Source: an uncultured Terriglobus sp.
Lineage (GTDB): Bacteria > Acidobacteriota > Terriglobia > Terriglobales > Acidobacteriaceae
Reading direction: 5' to 3'
DNA length: 22,850 nt
NCBI GenBank assembly: GCA_937871605.1
Contig: CALMRM010000203.1
Location: 1-22,850, forward strand
Positions 13,797 through 21,377 of this stretch are shown piece after piece (position 1 is the first letter of the stretch; the number at the start of each line of letters is the position of its first letter). Under the pieces are notes generated by a model. That model was not told the DNA's origin. It did not search any database and was given only the letters and a program-made list of their open reading frames with translations. The position numbers and the translations under genes were made by a program.

Positions 13797-16779
13797 GGAC
13801 CGGTCCAGATTCTGCAAAAGCGTCTTGGGATGTGTCAGGCTCGGTCGTGCCGGAGCCTTCCTGCGGGAAGGCAAGCCGGAAGGTAGTTCCGCTGCCGATG
13901 CGGCTGTCGACCTGGATGTGACCGGAGTGCTCCTGCACGATGCCGTACGAGACGGAGAGCCCCAGGCCGGTGCCCTTGTGCTGACCCTTGCGCGGCGCGT
14001 TCTTGGTGGTGAAGAACGGGTCATAAATTCGATGGAGGTACTCTGGCGGGATACCTGCGCCCGTATCGCAGATGGAAACGGTCACTTCATGGCCGTTGCT
14101 GCTGGTGGCCAGATGGAGCGAACCACTCCCCAGGTTGTCGGCCATGGCATCTTTTGCGTTCAGCATCAGGTTCAGGAATACCTGTTGTAGCTTACCCTGA
14201 CTGCCAAAGATGCGCGGCAGAGGTGTTTGCAGGTCGAGCGTGACAGTGATGCGCGCGGTACGCATCTGGTGGTCCAGCAGGGTGAGCGTCTCGCGCAGCA
14301 GGCTGTTGAGATCGAGCGAGGCAAACACAGAAGAACTTGTGCGCGAGAAGTTGAGGAGGTTGTTGACGATCTCAGACGCGCGGAAGGTCTGTTGGGTGAT
14401 CTTCTCGAGTACGGGCTGCAGGCGTGCGTCGTCGCGAGTCTGCTTTTGCAGCATCTGCGCGTAGGACGAGATAACAGCCAACGGCGTGTTCACCTCATGC
14501 GCCACCCCTGCTGCCAGCAGGCCGATGGAGGAGAGCTTTTCAGCCTGGGTCAGCTGGCCTTCCAGGTGCACGCGCTCCGTGATGTCCTCCATCATGACGA
14601 TGGAGCCGACGGAGACAAACTCGCGTGTCATGAGTGGGGCGACCGACACGTTCGCCGTACGCGCTTCTGTCGCGCCGTCTTTGCCGGGTCGCTCGACCTT
14701 GAGCTTCGCCAGGTGGTGCGTGCCTGCCGTGTTCTGCGCGGCGTGCAGCTCCTGCGTGAAGGTAGGCGAAAAGATGGCCTCCATGCGTTTGCCAATGGCC
14801 TCGGCGCGGGGAAGTGAGTACATCACTTCCATCTCGCTGTTCCAGCTTTCGACGCGGCCGTTCAGGTCAGTCGTAAAGATGCCGACTTTGATGGATTCGA
14901 CAATGTTCTCGTTGAACTCCTTGAGCCGCTCGAACTCGCCCATTTGGCGTTCCAGGTGCGAGAACAGCTGGGCATTCTGCATGGCGATGCCGATGTACCC
15001 GGCCAGCGAGGACAGTAATTCCATGTCCTCGGAGGAGAGGAAGTCTCCCGTCTGGGTGCGGCCCAGTCCAATCACGGCGATGGTCCTGCCGCTGTCGCCC
15101 ACGCGGCTCGAAATGCGGCAGGGCAGGTAGTAGTTGAGGTCCAGCGATGCCGCGATCTCCTGCTCTGCGGCAGCCAGGTGGGGCAGAACCGATGGATTCT
15201 CAAAAAAGAGGTGATCCTGTGACAACAAGCCAAAATTCAGGAAAGAGTTGCGCGAGAAGTGGGCAGGCAGCTTGTTCAGCACACCGTCTGGGATCCCGTG
15301 GAAGGCTGAGAGGGCAAAGGTGCGGCCATTGCCGTCGTCCTCCGCAACAAACAGGGCGACCCTGGCGACCAGCAGCGTCTGCGCCAGCCGGTCTACCACA
15401 GAGCGCGACAGGGTAGCCAGATCGGTCTGGGATGAAAGTCCTCGACTGAACTCAATCAACGTCTCGCGATAGTCGAACCGCTTTTGGTCGAACAGGCGAT
15501 CCACGCGTGCCTGAATAGCGTTCTTTACCGGTTCGAACAGGACAGCCGTGATGATGATGCCGGCCAGCAGCCCCCAGATACGAAGGTTGGGCAAGCGCGT
15601 GTGCACCACCTCTGCCGCAATGCCGACCGCACCGAAGTAGCCTGCCACCAGCGCCGCGGTGGCCAGCGTGTAGGTCACGCCGCGCTTGAAGATGAGGTCT
15701 GTGTCCATCAGCCGGTAGCGGACGATGGCCCAGGCAAAGGTCAGCGGCAGGAAAATGAGCGTGAACGCGGCCACGCGCGTCAGCGTGACCGGCAGGTCCG
15801 CATCCAGCAGGTACGGCACCGCATACATTGCGGTGAAGGGCACTACGGAGAGGATAGTTCCGCGGCTGAGCCACTTAAGCTGCTGGCGCTCGAGGGGTTT
15901 GTCCGCTGAGCGGTACCGCGACCAGAACACGAGGGCGGCAACCAGATAGAAGACCACCAGGTAGGCGATGCCGATCTGGTCCAGCCTGTGCTTCAGGCGT
16001 TCCGTCGCCGCCCATTGCGTGATGGCCGCAAGCTGCAGCGCAAACACGAACACACCGGGCAGGTACAGCAGGCTGACGGCGACCCTGTGCCTGACGGACG
16101 CAGCTGTTTCGCCGAAACTGATTGCGAAGTGCAGAAATAGCGCCGGCTGCAGGGCACCGGCCGCAAGCGCACCCCAATAACAGATCCAGTCCAGCGTGTC
16201 GAAGACACCGGTGTAGCGGAAGCTGTACAGCACGCCCGACACAAGGCAGAAGACGTAGAAGTGCGTCGCCTTGGGTGCCGTCCAGCGCCGCAACAGCACG
16301 TAGAGGCCGATGGCCAGGTAGGCGAGAGCCACCAGGCGCAGACCCTGGTTGCGGCTGCGATCAATCGGCTCCAGGATGACTTGGACATCCAACGGAACAT
16401 TGCCGCGCAGAAGCGAGTAGGAGATGTGCCCCCACGTGCCTGTGCGATGCATCTCCCGCTCGAGCGACGCGACCACAGGTGTAGCGCGGTGATTGGCCGC
16501 AACCAGCACATCGCCCAGCCGGACACCGGCACGGTGTGCTGTGGACACGACCGGCACTCGCTGTGCGATCAAACCAGGCTGAGCGCGCTGCGTTTCCAGC
16601 CACCACACACCGTCGGTGGGGGCATCGTTGAACGACTCCTGGAGGAAATTGGCGATGCCGAGGCCGCACACCAGCAGCGTGACCAGCGCCAGCAGGACAG
16701 CAGTTGCGCGGGTTTGAAGCACTTTGCCCATCAGAGTTTGGGGATGCTCTCCGGCGACACAACGGAGCTGCACACCCAT
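13789..16779 (-). CDS. Membrane histidine kinase, PDZ-like / multi-TM / GAF / PAS / HisKA / HATPase
   Basis: Counting 996 residues from ATG 16779 (ATG 16731, 17 codons in, is as likely; neither has a good ribosome site). TM1 is at about 27-45. A PDZ-like stretch follows at about 75-140 (AHRAGVRLGDVLVAANHRATP). A block of several TM helices runs from about 150 to 430. A GAF-like domain follows at about 460-610 and a PAS domain at about 640-735 (NIVESIKVGIFTTDLNGRVESW, minus the ends). The HisKA H-box is VAHEVNTP with phospho-acceptor His761, and the HATPase has the N box (NLMLNAKDAM), DTGAGIPP and GTGLGLS. It is an NtrB-like sensor paired with the overlapping regulator. The signal is unknown; the PDZ-like part may face the periplasm. 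Confidence 0.93.
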   Translation of the reverse strand: MGVQLRCVAGEHPQTLMGKVLQTRATAVLLALVTLLVCGLGIANFLQESFNDAPTDGVWWLETQRAQPGLIAQRVPVVSTAHRAGVRLGDVLVAANHRATPVVASLEREMHRTGTWGHISYSLLRGNVPLDVQVILEPIDRSRNQGLRLVALAYLAIGLYVLLRRWTAPKATHFYVFCLVSGVLYSFRYTGVFDTLDWICYWGALAAGALQPALFLHFAISFGETAASVRHRVAVSLLYLPGVFVFALQLAAITQWAATERLKHRLDQIGIAYLVVFYLVAALVFWSRYRSADKPLERQQLKWLSRGTILSVVPFTAMYAVPYLLDADLPVTLTRVAAFTLIFLPLTFAWAIVRYRLMDTDLIFKRGVTYTLATAALVAGYFGAVGIAAEVVHTRLPNLRIWGLLAGIIITAVLFEPVKNAIQARVDRLFDQKRFDYRETLIEFSRGLSSQTDLATLSRSVVDRLAQTLLVARVALFVAEDDGNGRTFALSAFHGIPDGVLNKLPAHFSRNSFLNFGLLSQDHLFFENPSVLPHLAAAEQEIAASLDLNYYLPCRISSRVGDSGRTIAVIGLGRTQTGDFLSSEDMELLSSLAGYIGIAMQNAQLFSHLERQMGEFERLKEFNENIVESIKVGIFTTDLNGRVESWNSEMEVMYSLPRAEAIGKRMEAIFSPTFTQELHAAQNTAGTHHLAKLKVERPGKDGATEARTANVSVAPLMTREFVSVGSIVMMEDITERVHLEGQLTQAEKLSSIGLLAAGVAHEVNTPLAVISSYAQMLQKQTRDDARLQPVLEKITQQTFRASEIVNNLLNFSRTSSSVFASLDLNSLLRETLTLLDHQMRTARITVTLDLQTPLPRIFGSQGKLQQVFLNLMLNAKDAMADNLGSGSLHLATSSNGHEVTVSICDTGAGIPPEYLHRIYDPFFTTKNAPRKGQHKGTGLGLSVSYGIVQEHSGHIQVDSRIGSGTTFRLAFPQEGSGTTEPDTSQDAFAESGPVHA

Positions 16780-16952
16780 TACTGCACGTGTGCTGCCAAA
16801 GCCCCTTGGTTGCAGCAGCGAAAACTCAAGGGTTTGTACCTACCATACTACTCAGACTTTGCAGACTGGGCGTGCTCTCCGTTTCTGCGGAGCGACACTT
16901 CCGAATCCTGTAGAGCAAACGCGCGGAGCCGGTCAAGACGCTATGATGCGGT
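16780..16952. other. Divergent intergenic region kinase / pdxT
   Basis: The 173 bp between the divergently transcribed kinase and pdxT genes must hold both promoters. Only the pdxT -10 candidate (16942-16947) and a small hairpin CTCCG/CGGAG at 16877-16892 stand out. No ORF with family features is visible. Confidence 0.4.
16942..16947 (+). promoter_or_regulatory. -10 box (TATGAT) just before the pdxT start
   Basis: TATGAT (5 of 6 to TATAAT) ends 5 bases before ATG 16953. Transcription would begin at or within a base or two of the start codon, giving a leaderless or nearly leaderless mRNA. No Shine-Dalgarno is possible in that case, and no clear -35 is seen. Confidence 0.4.
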
Positions 16953-17555
16953 ATGAGTGGAATTGCTGCACCGGACGGTCATGTCACAATTGGCATCCTC
17001 GCCCTGCAGGGCGCGTTTGATGCGCATGCCCGCATGCTCTCCCGTTTCGGTGTGACCACTACGCTGGTGCGAAAGCCGGAGCAACTCGATGCCGTTGATG
17101 GGCTGGTCATTCCGGGTGGCGAGTCCACGACTTTTCTCAAGCACCTGGAACGCGCAGGCTTTTTTGACGCTTTGCAAGCGTTTGTCCATGCCAAACCGAC
17201 GTTTGGCACCTGCGCGGGAACCATCTTGCTAGCTGACGAGGTCGTCGGGCCCGCGCAACGATCCCTGCAGGCCCTCGACGTAACGGTGGAGCGCAATGCC
17301 TACGGACGCCAGAATGACTCCCGTGTGCTGCAGGCAGAAACCCTGCTGCCCGGCGGACCGCTGGAGATGGTGTACATCCGAGCGCCACGCATCTTGAGGA
17401 CGGGCGACTGTGTGGAGGTGTTGGCGCAGCGAGAGGGTTCCCCCACCCTGGTTCGGCAGGGGCACCTGCTTGCCGCAACCTTTCATCCGGAACTTTCGGA
17501 CGATACGCGGGTGCACCAGCTGTTTGTGGATGCCGTGAGAACTGCCGTGCGGTAA
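16953..17555 (+). CDS. pdxT: Pyridoxal 5'-phosphate synthase glutaminase subunit PdxT
   Basis: PdxT hydrolyses glutamine and channels ammonia to PdxS, which builds pyridoxal 5'-phosphate from ribose 5-phosphate and glyceraldehyde 3-phosphate. The 200-residue protein has the class I amidotransferase triad: Cys87 in GTCAGTILL, His178 and Glu180 in FHPELSDD. Also seen are the N-terminal IGILALQGAFDAH and PGGESTTF motifs, which form the PdxT-specific glutamine site. Length fits the family (about 190-205). The PdxS partner is encoded about 2.7 kb away on the other strand, so the two are not one operon here. Confidence 0.96.
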   Translation: MSGIAAPDGHVTIGILALQGAFDAHARMLSRFGVTTTLVRKPEQLDAVDGLVIPGGESTTFLKHLERAGFFDALQAFVHAKPTFGTCAGTILLADEVVGPAQRSLQALDVTVERNAYGRQNDSRVLQAETLLPGGPLEMVYIRAPRILRTGDCVEVLAQREGSPTLVRQGHLLAATFHPELSDDTRVHQLFVDAVRTAVR

Positions 17556-17560
17556 CCGGG

Positions 17561-17580
17561 GCGGCATCAATCGCCGCTTT
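17561..17580 (+). terminator. Weak terminator-like hairpin after pdxT
   Basis: GCGGC, loop ATCAATC, GCCGC, then TTT, 5 bases after the pdxT stop. The stem is only 5 bp and the T run is short, so this is a weak candidate. Confidence 0.3.
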
Positions 17581-17636
17581 GTGCGCCCGTGTGCAACGGA
17601 CTCTAAACGGGAGTATTCTCTGCCAAGAAGCAGCCT

Positions 17637-18410
17637 ATGCCAGCCCTTCTTCATCCCGACGTAGACGAGCAGACTCCCCAGCGCATCGATCCGAGTGACG
17701 TGGGTGGGGGACGCCTGCCACCTGTCGACCCGAAGCACACGGGCGGCGGAGGCGAGGGCGAAAATTGGAGTAATCGGCCCGTAGGCAGCAGGGGACCACG
17801 GGAGCGTTTACAGCGCTACCGGTTAGGCCTGTTCTTCGCTTTAGGTGGCGATCTCATGTTCTTCATCGCCATCGTGAGCGCCTTCTTTGTGACCAAGCAT
17901 TCCGGCCACTTCGACGCCTACAACCGCTGGATAAATCCCTGGCTTCCCATTGAGATACCGTCCATACTCTGGCTCAACACCCTCGTTCTTCTGCTGTCGT
18001 CACTCACGGTAGAGTTTGCGCGCCGGGGCATGTTTCGTGAGATGGATGTCCTGGAGGAGTGGCTTGGCCTTGGGCGTCCGACGCAAAAGCGGGTGCTGCC
18101 GTGGCTTATCGCTTCAGTCCTGTGCGGGATGCTCTTTCTCTGGGGCCAGTATGTCGCTTGGAAGCAGCTTGCGCTTCAGCGCATCTTCTTCGCCGGCAAT
18201 CCCTCATCCCGCTTTTTCTTCTTGATTACAGGCGTACATGGCATTCACCTTGTGCTGGGCCTTGCGCTGCTGATTGCTGCCATTGTGGGCATGCGTACTG
18301 TTCGACTCATTGAGTCCAAGCAGATTCTTGTGGACAGTGCGGCCTGGTACTGGCACACCATGGGCGCACTCTGGGTGTTCCTGTTTGCGCTGCTGATCTA
18401 CGGCCAGTAG
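17637..18410 (+). CDS. Heme-copper oxidase subunit III (cytochrome c oxidase subunit 3 family)
   Basis: A 257-residue inner-membrane protein of the COX3 family. After about 60 hydrophilic residues rich in Gly and Pro, five helices are visible: about 64-87 (LFFALGGDLMFFIAIVSAFF), 107-128 (with NTLVLLLSSLTVEFA, holding the conserved Glu), 148-170, 190-215 (FFFLITGVHGIHLVLGL) and 232-255 (WYWHTMGALWVFLFALL). Five rather than seven helices is common in bacterial ctaE/coxC forms that lack the first two. It lies alone: no subunit I, II or IV gene is nearby, so it may serve an oxidase encoded elsewhere. A NorE-like protein of nitric oxide reductase is the main alternative. A possible -10 (TATTCT, 17614-17619) precedes it. 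Confidence 0.85.
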   Translation: MPALLHPDVDEQTPQRIDPSDVGGGRLPPVDPKHTGGGGEGENWSNRPVGSRGPRERLQRYRLGLFFALGGDLMFFIAIVSAFFVTKHSGHFDAYNRWINPWLPIEIPSILWLNTLVLLLSSLTVEFARRGMFREMDVLEEWLGLGRPTQKRVLPWLIASVLCGMLFLWGQYVAWKQLALQRIFFAGNPSSRFFFLITGVHGIHLVLGLALLIAAIVGMRTVRLIESKQILVDSAAWYWHTMGALWVFLFALLIYGQ

Positions 18411-18472
18411 AAGCACCGTGGAAAGTAATTGCCTGCGGCGCGCACCCTACACGTGTATGCAAGGCAGAGAGG

Positions 18473-19501
18473 TTACATCTGCAGCGACAGGCTGCTGGCC
18501 AGTTCCGCGTAGCGGTCCACCGCCTCCCAGAGTTCTGACTTCAGGATCTTCTCCTCCTGGGTGTGTGCGACGTGGATGGTCCCAGGTCCCAGCAGCATGG
18601 GTTCGCCCCAGCTGGTGAGCGAGGAGATGTCTGTCGCATACTTCGCGACCATCGTTTCCCACCCTGCAATCCGCTTCATGCGAACAGTCTTGAGGTCCAG
18701 CGAGTAGCTCACGGCGCAGCGTCCGGCAATCACACGCTCGAGCAGAGGCTTGACCTCTTCAGACGGACCGATCAGGCGAATGAGCAGGTGTGCTTCTGCG
18801 GCGTCGGAGATGACGTTTGGCGCGCGACCACCCGAGAGGAGGCCCACGTTCACCGTTGTGGCACCGATCTCAGCATCTATCGGTAGCTCCAGCGTCTTCA
18901 GATCGTGCAGGACCTCCACCAGCTTGTCGATGGCGGACTCGCCAAGTTCCGGGTAGGCCGAGTGGGCCATCTTACCGGTGGCACGCAGCTCCACGCGCAG
19001 CGCGCCTTTGGTCGCCAGGGCGAGTTTGTTCTCGGTCGGTTCGCCGTTGATCAGGAAGCGCGACCCATGCCCGTCCAGATTCGCAACCCTCGCCCCAGCA
19101 GAATCGCGCTCTTCGCCAACTACGTACAGCAGGCCTATGGAGACGCCACCCGCGTGCAAGCGCTCTGCTGCTGCCACCTGCGACGCCAGGATGCCTTTGG
19201 CATCACACGATCCGCGGCCATAGACCCAGGTGTCATCCTCTGACGAGCCGAAGTAGGGCGGTACCGTGTCGAAGTGAGTCGAGAGCGTGATCTTCGGGCT
19301 GGTGCCGGGCATGCGCGCGTACACGTTGAAGCGATCGCCGTTGCTGGCGGACGACGCGGACTTTGGCACCGGCTGCTTGTCCACGTGATACCCAAGCCCT
19401 TGCAGGTACTCATGCAAGAACTCTCCGCAACGGCCCTCGTCGTAGGTTGTCGATTCAATGTCGACAAGTTGCCGGGTGAGTGCAACAGGATCAATCGCCA
19501 T
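18473..19501 (-). CDS. M20-family zinc metallopeptidase / amidohydrolase (ArgE/DapE type)
   Basis: The 342-residue cytosolic protein has all ligands of the di-zinc M20 site: His76 and Asp78 (STHFDTVPP), bridging Asp100 (GSCDAKG), catalytic Glu130 and ligand Glu131 (VVGEERD), Glu154 (NGEPTE) and His313 (HVAHTQEE). Between them, at about 165-270, lies the dimerisation domain. The family hydrolyses amide bonds of N-acyl amino acids or small peptides (ArgE, DapE, CPG2-like). The exact substrate cannot be read from sequence, and no arginine or lysine biosynthesis gene is near. The ATG at 19501 begins the family-like VALTRQLVDIEST. It is convergent with the oxidase gene (62 bp gap) and divergent from the hydrolase gene, whose frame overlaps its start codon. 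Confidence 0.92.
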   Translation of the reverse strand: MAIDPVALTRQLVDIESTTYDEGRCGEFLHEYLQGLGYHVDKQPVPKSASSASNGDRFNVYARMPGTSPKITLSTHFDTVPPYFGSSEDDTWVYGRGSCDAKGILASQVAAAERLHAGGVSIGLLYVVGEERDSAGARVANLDGHGSRFLINGEPTENKLALATKGALRVELRATGKMAHSAYPELGESAIDKLVEVLHDLKTLELPIDAEIGATTVNVGLLSGGRAPNVISDAAEAHLLIRLIGPSEEVKPLLERVIAGRCAVSYSLDLKTVRMKRIAGWETMVAKYATDISSLTSWGEPMLLGPGTIHVAHTQEEKILKSELWEAVDRYAELASSLSLQM

Positions 19502-20243
19502 GGCTTCAGGATACCCGAGCAGCGAGGAAGTGCAGCGCAGCTACGATAGATGTGTGGCTTCCACAATCCAGACAGTCGACGATCTCCTGGGGCCTGCAGG
19601 CACGCTTGAGGCTCTCTTGAATGTTGGCGAGGCGGGCGCTGCCTTCTGCGCGCTGGTGTGCCATCCGCATCCACCCTCGGGCGGCACCATGCACACCAAG
19701 GTGGTGTATCACGCCATGAAGGCGTTTTCGCACTTTGGCCTGCCGGTGCTACGCTTCAACTTTCGCGGCACGGGTCGCAGTGCAGGTGTGCACAGTGGGG
19801 GTCCCGGCGAGATTGAGGATGTGCGTGCCGCAGTGGACTGGCTCGAACATACGTTTGGCACGCCTGTCCTGATGGCTGGCTTTTCGTTTGGAGCCAACAT
19901 CGGCTTTCAGGCGGCGTGCGGGGACGCTCGGGTGGCAGGTCTGGTGGGGCTGGGCATGCCGCTGCAAGCGGGTGGCAGGACGTATACGTATGACTTTCTG
20001 CCGCACTGCTCCGCGCCCAAGCTCTTCGTGACCGGCGAGGAAGACCCGTTTGCGCCGCGCGACATGATGGAACGTCTGCTGCATCTGTCACCCGAACCGA
20101 AAGAGATGCACTGGATCGTGGGAGCGGAGCACTTCTTTGCGGGGGTTCCCGGTTCACCCGAGTCGAAGCTGAGCCTGATGCAGGGTGTTATGCGGGAATG
20201 GGTCGCCCGGACATTTTTTGCGCAACGGAATGTGGCCGAGTAA
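19500..20243 (+). CDS. Alpha/beta hydrolase, dienelactone-hydrolase-like small esterase fold
   Basis: From ATG 19500 it would be 247 residues. The nucleophile elbow is GFSFG (Ser129), with probable acid Asp182 (TGEEDPFAP) and His211 (VGAEHFF). The CHPHPPSGGTMHTK segment and FNFRGTGRSAG are typical of the family of small CHPHP hydrolases often annotated as alpha/beta hydrolases of unknown substrate. The start is uncertain. ATG 19500 sits in CCATGG and overlaps the divergent M20 start, leaving no promoter room. GTG 19554 (229 residues), just before STIQTVDDLLGP and 6 bases after TACGAT, is an attractive alternative. The gene ends before a hairpin shared with pdxS. Confidence 0.88.
   Translation: MASGYPSSEEVQRSYDRCVASTIQTVDDLLGPAGTLEALLNVGEAGAAFCALVCHPHPPSGGTMHTKVVYHAMKAFSHFGLPVLRFNFRGTGRSAGVHSGGPGEIEDVRAAVDWLEHTFGTPVLMAGFSFGANIGFQAACGDARVAGLVGLGMPLQAGGRTYTYDFLPHCSAPKLFVTGEEDPFAPRDMMERLLHLSPEPKEMHWIVGAEHFFAGVPGSPESKLSLMQGVMREWVARTFFAQRNVAE
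19542..19547 (+). promoter_or_regulatory. Possible -10 box before GTG 19554 of the hydrolase gene
   Basis: TACGAT (4 of 6 to TATAAT) ends 6 bases before GTG 19554, the same geometry as for ispH and pdxT. No -35 is evident. Weak on its own; supported mainly by the repeated pattern. Confidence 0.22.
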
Positions 20244-20247
20244 AGCA

Positions 20248-20273
20248 AGAGGCCTGACGTGTGCCAGGCCTCT
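20248..20273. terminator. Bidirectional hairpin between the convergent hydrolase and pdxS genes
   Basis: AGAGGCCTG, an 8-base loop, then CAGGCCTCT: a perfect 9-bp stem starting 4 bases after the hydrolase stop and 20 bases past the pdxS stop. On the minus strand it is followed by TTGCTTT, a modest T run; on the plus strand no T run follows. It probably ends pdxS transcripts and may block both. Confidence 0.6.
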
Positions 20274-20293
20274 CGATACCGCACTTTTCTCGG

Positions 20294-21250
20294 CTACCAG
20301 CCGCGGGTTTGCATTAGGTGCTGTTCTTCAATGGCCATGGCAGCCAAGCCCTTCATCGTACCGGTGACCTGCTCGCTGGCTTCGGCAACAATCTTGGCAT
20401 CGTCATAGTGGGTGGTGGCGATGACGATGGCCTTGGCGCGTGAGACAGCCTCCTCGCGCTCCTTCGGATTGCCTTCCACGTCCAACGGGGTTGCGCGCTC
20501 TTTCATGAAGATGCCCGAACCCACAAAGACCGTCTCTGCACCTAGCTGCATCATCAGTGCAGCGTCTGCCGGTGTAGCGATGCCGCCTGCCGAGAAGTTC
20601 GGCACCGGCAGCTTGCCGGTTTGCGCAACCATGCGCACCAACTCGTAAGGAGCGCCATGGGCCTTGGCTGCGTGGTACAGCTCTTCCTCACCCAGCACGG
20701 TAAGCGACTTGAGTTCGCGCACAATCTGCCGCATGTGCTGCACAGCATGCACCACGTCTCCTGTGCCGGGCTCGCCCTTGGTGCGGATCATGGCCGCACC
20801 CTCTGCAATGCGGCGCAGCGCTTCACCCAGGTTGCGTGCGCCACATACAAAGGGAGTGGTGAACGCATGCTTGTCGATGTGATAGGTGTCGTCGGCAGGG
20901 GTGAGCACCTCGGATTCATCGATGAAGTCGACGCCCAGTTCCTGCAGCACCTGCGCCTCGGCAAAGTGCCCGATGCGTGCCTTTGCCATGACCGGGATGG
21001 ACACAGCCCCAATGATTTCCTTGATGAGCTTCGGGCTGGCCATGCGTGCGACACCGCCTTCTGCGCGGATCATGGCAGGCACACGCTCCAGCGCCATGAC
21101 GGAGACCGCACCGGCCTCTTCTGCGATGCGTGCCTGCTCCACGTTCATCACATCCATGATGACGCCGCCCTTCAGCATCTCTGCCAGGCCGGTCTTCAGC
21201 CGCAAACCGTGCGGCGCATAGTTTCCATTGGACGTGGACAGATCAGCCAT
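20294..21250 (-). CDS. pdxS: Pyridoxal 5'-phosphate synthase lyase subunit PdxS
   Basis: PdxS forms the dodecameric core of the ribose-5-phosphate-dependent PLP synthase and works with PdxT. The 318-residue protein is a (beta/alpha)8 barrel with strong family motifs: VIMDVMNVEQARIAEEAGA (Asp33), VMAKARIGH (Lys90, Schiff-base lysine), IRTKGEPGTG (Lys158) and NFSAGGIATPADAALMMQLG. The frame is open upstream to 21412, but ATG 21250 is preceded by AGGAG at spacing 7 and matches the usual N-terminus, so it is the start. An extended -10 candidate (TGGTATCCT, minus strand, 21324-21332) lies about 75 bases upstream. Confidence 0.97.
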   Translation of the reverse strand: MADLSTSNGNYAPHGLRLKTGLAEMLKGGVIMDVMNVEQARIAEEAGAVSVMALERVPAMIRAEGGVARMASPKLIKEIIGAVSIPVMAKARIGHFAEAQVLQELGVDFIDESEVLTPADDTYHIDKHAFTTPFVCGARNLGEALRRIAEGAAMIRTKGEPGTGDVVHAVQHMRQIVRELKSLTVLGEEELYHAAKAHGAPYELVRMVAQTGKLPVPNFSAGGIATPADAALMMQLGAETVFVGSGIFMKERATPLDVEGNPKEREEAVSRAKAIVIATTHYDDAKIVAEASEQVTGTMKGLAAMAIEEQHLMQTRGW

Positions 21251-21377
21251 GCAGCAACTCCTGTGAGATGGGGTGCAGGGCGCGCCCACATAAATGCGTG
21301 CTTTCCTGCGTGGTGGTGCATCAAGGATACCAGTGTTGCGCATCAGCAGCAGGACTGCGCCGCGCAAACGCTGGCAA

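Noticed and set aside
13797..14024. N-terminal extension of the response regulator
   Set aside because: It lies within the kinase ATPase-domain codons in another frame, and the receiver domain begins right after ATG 13796.
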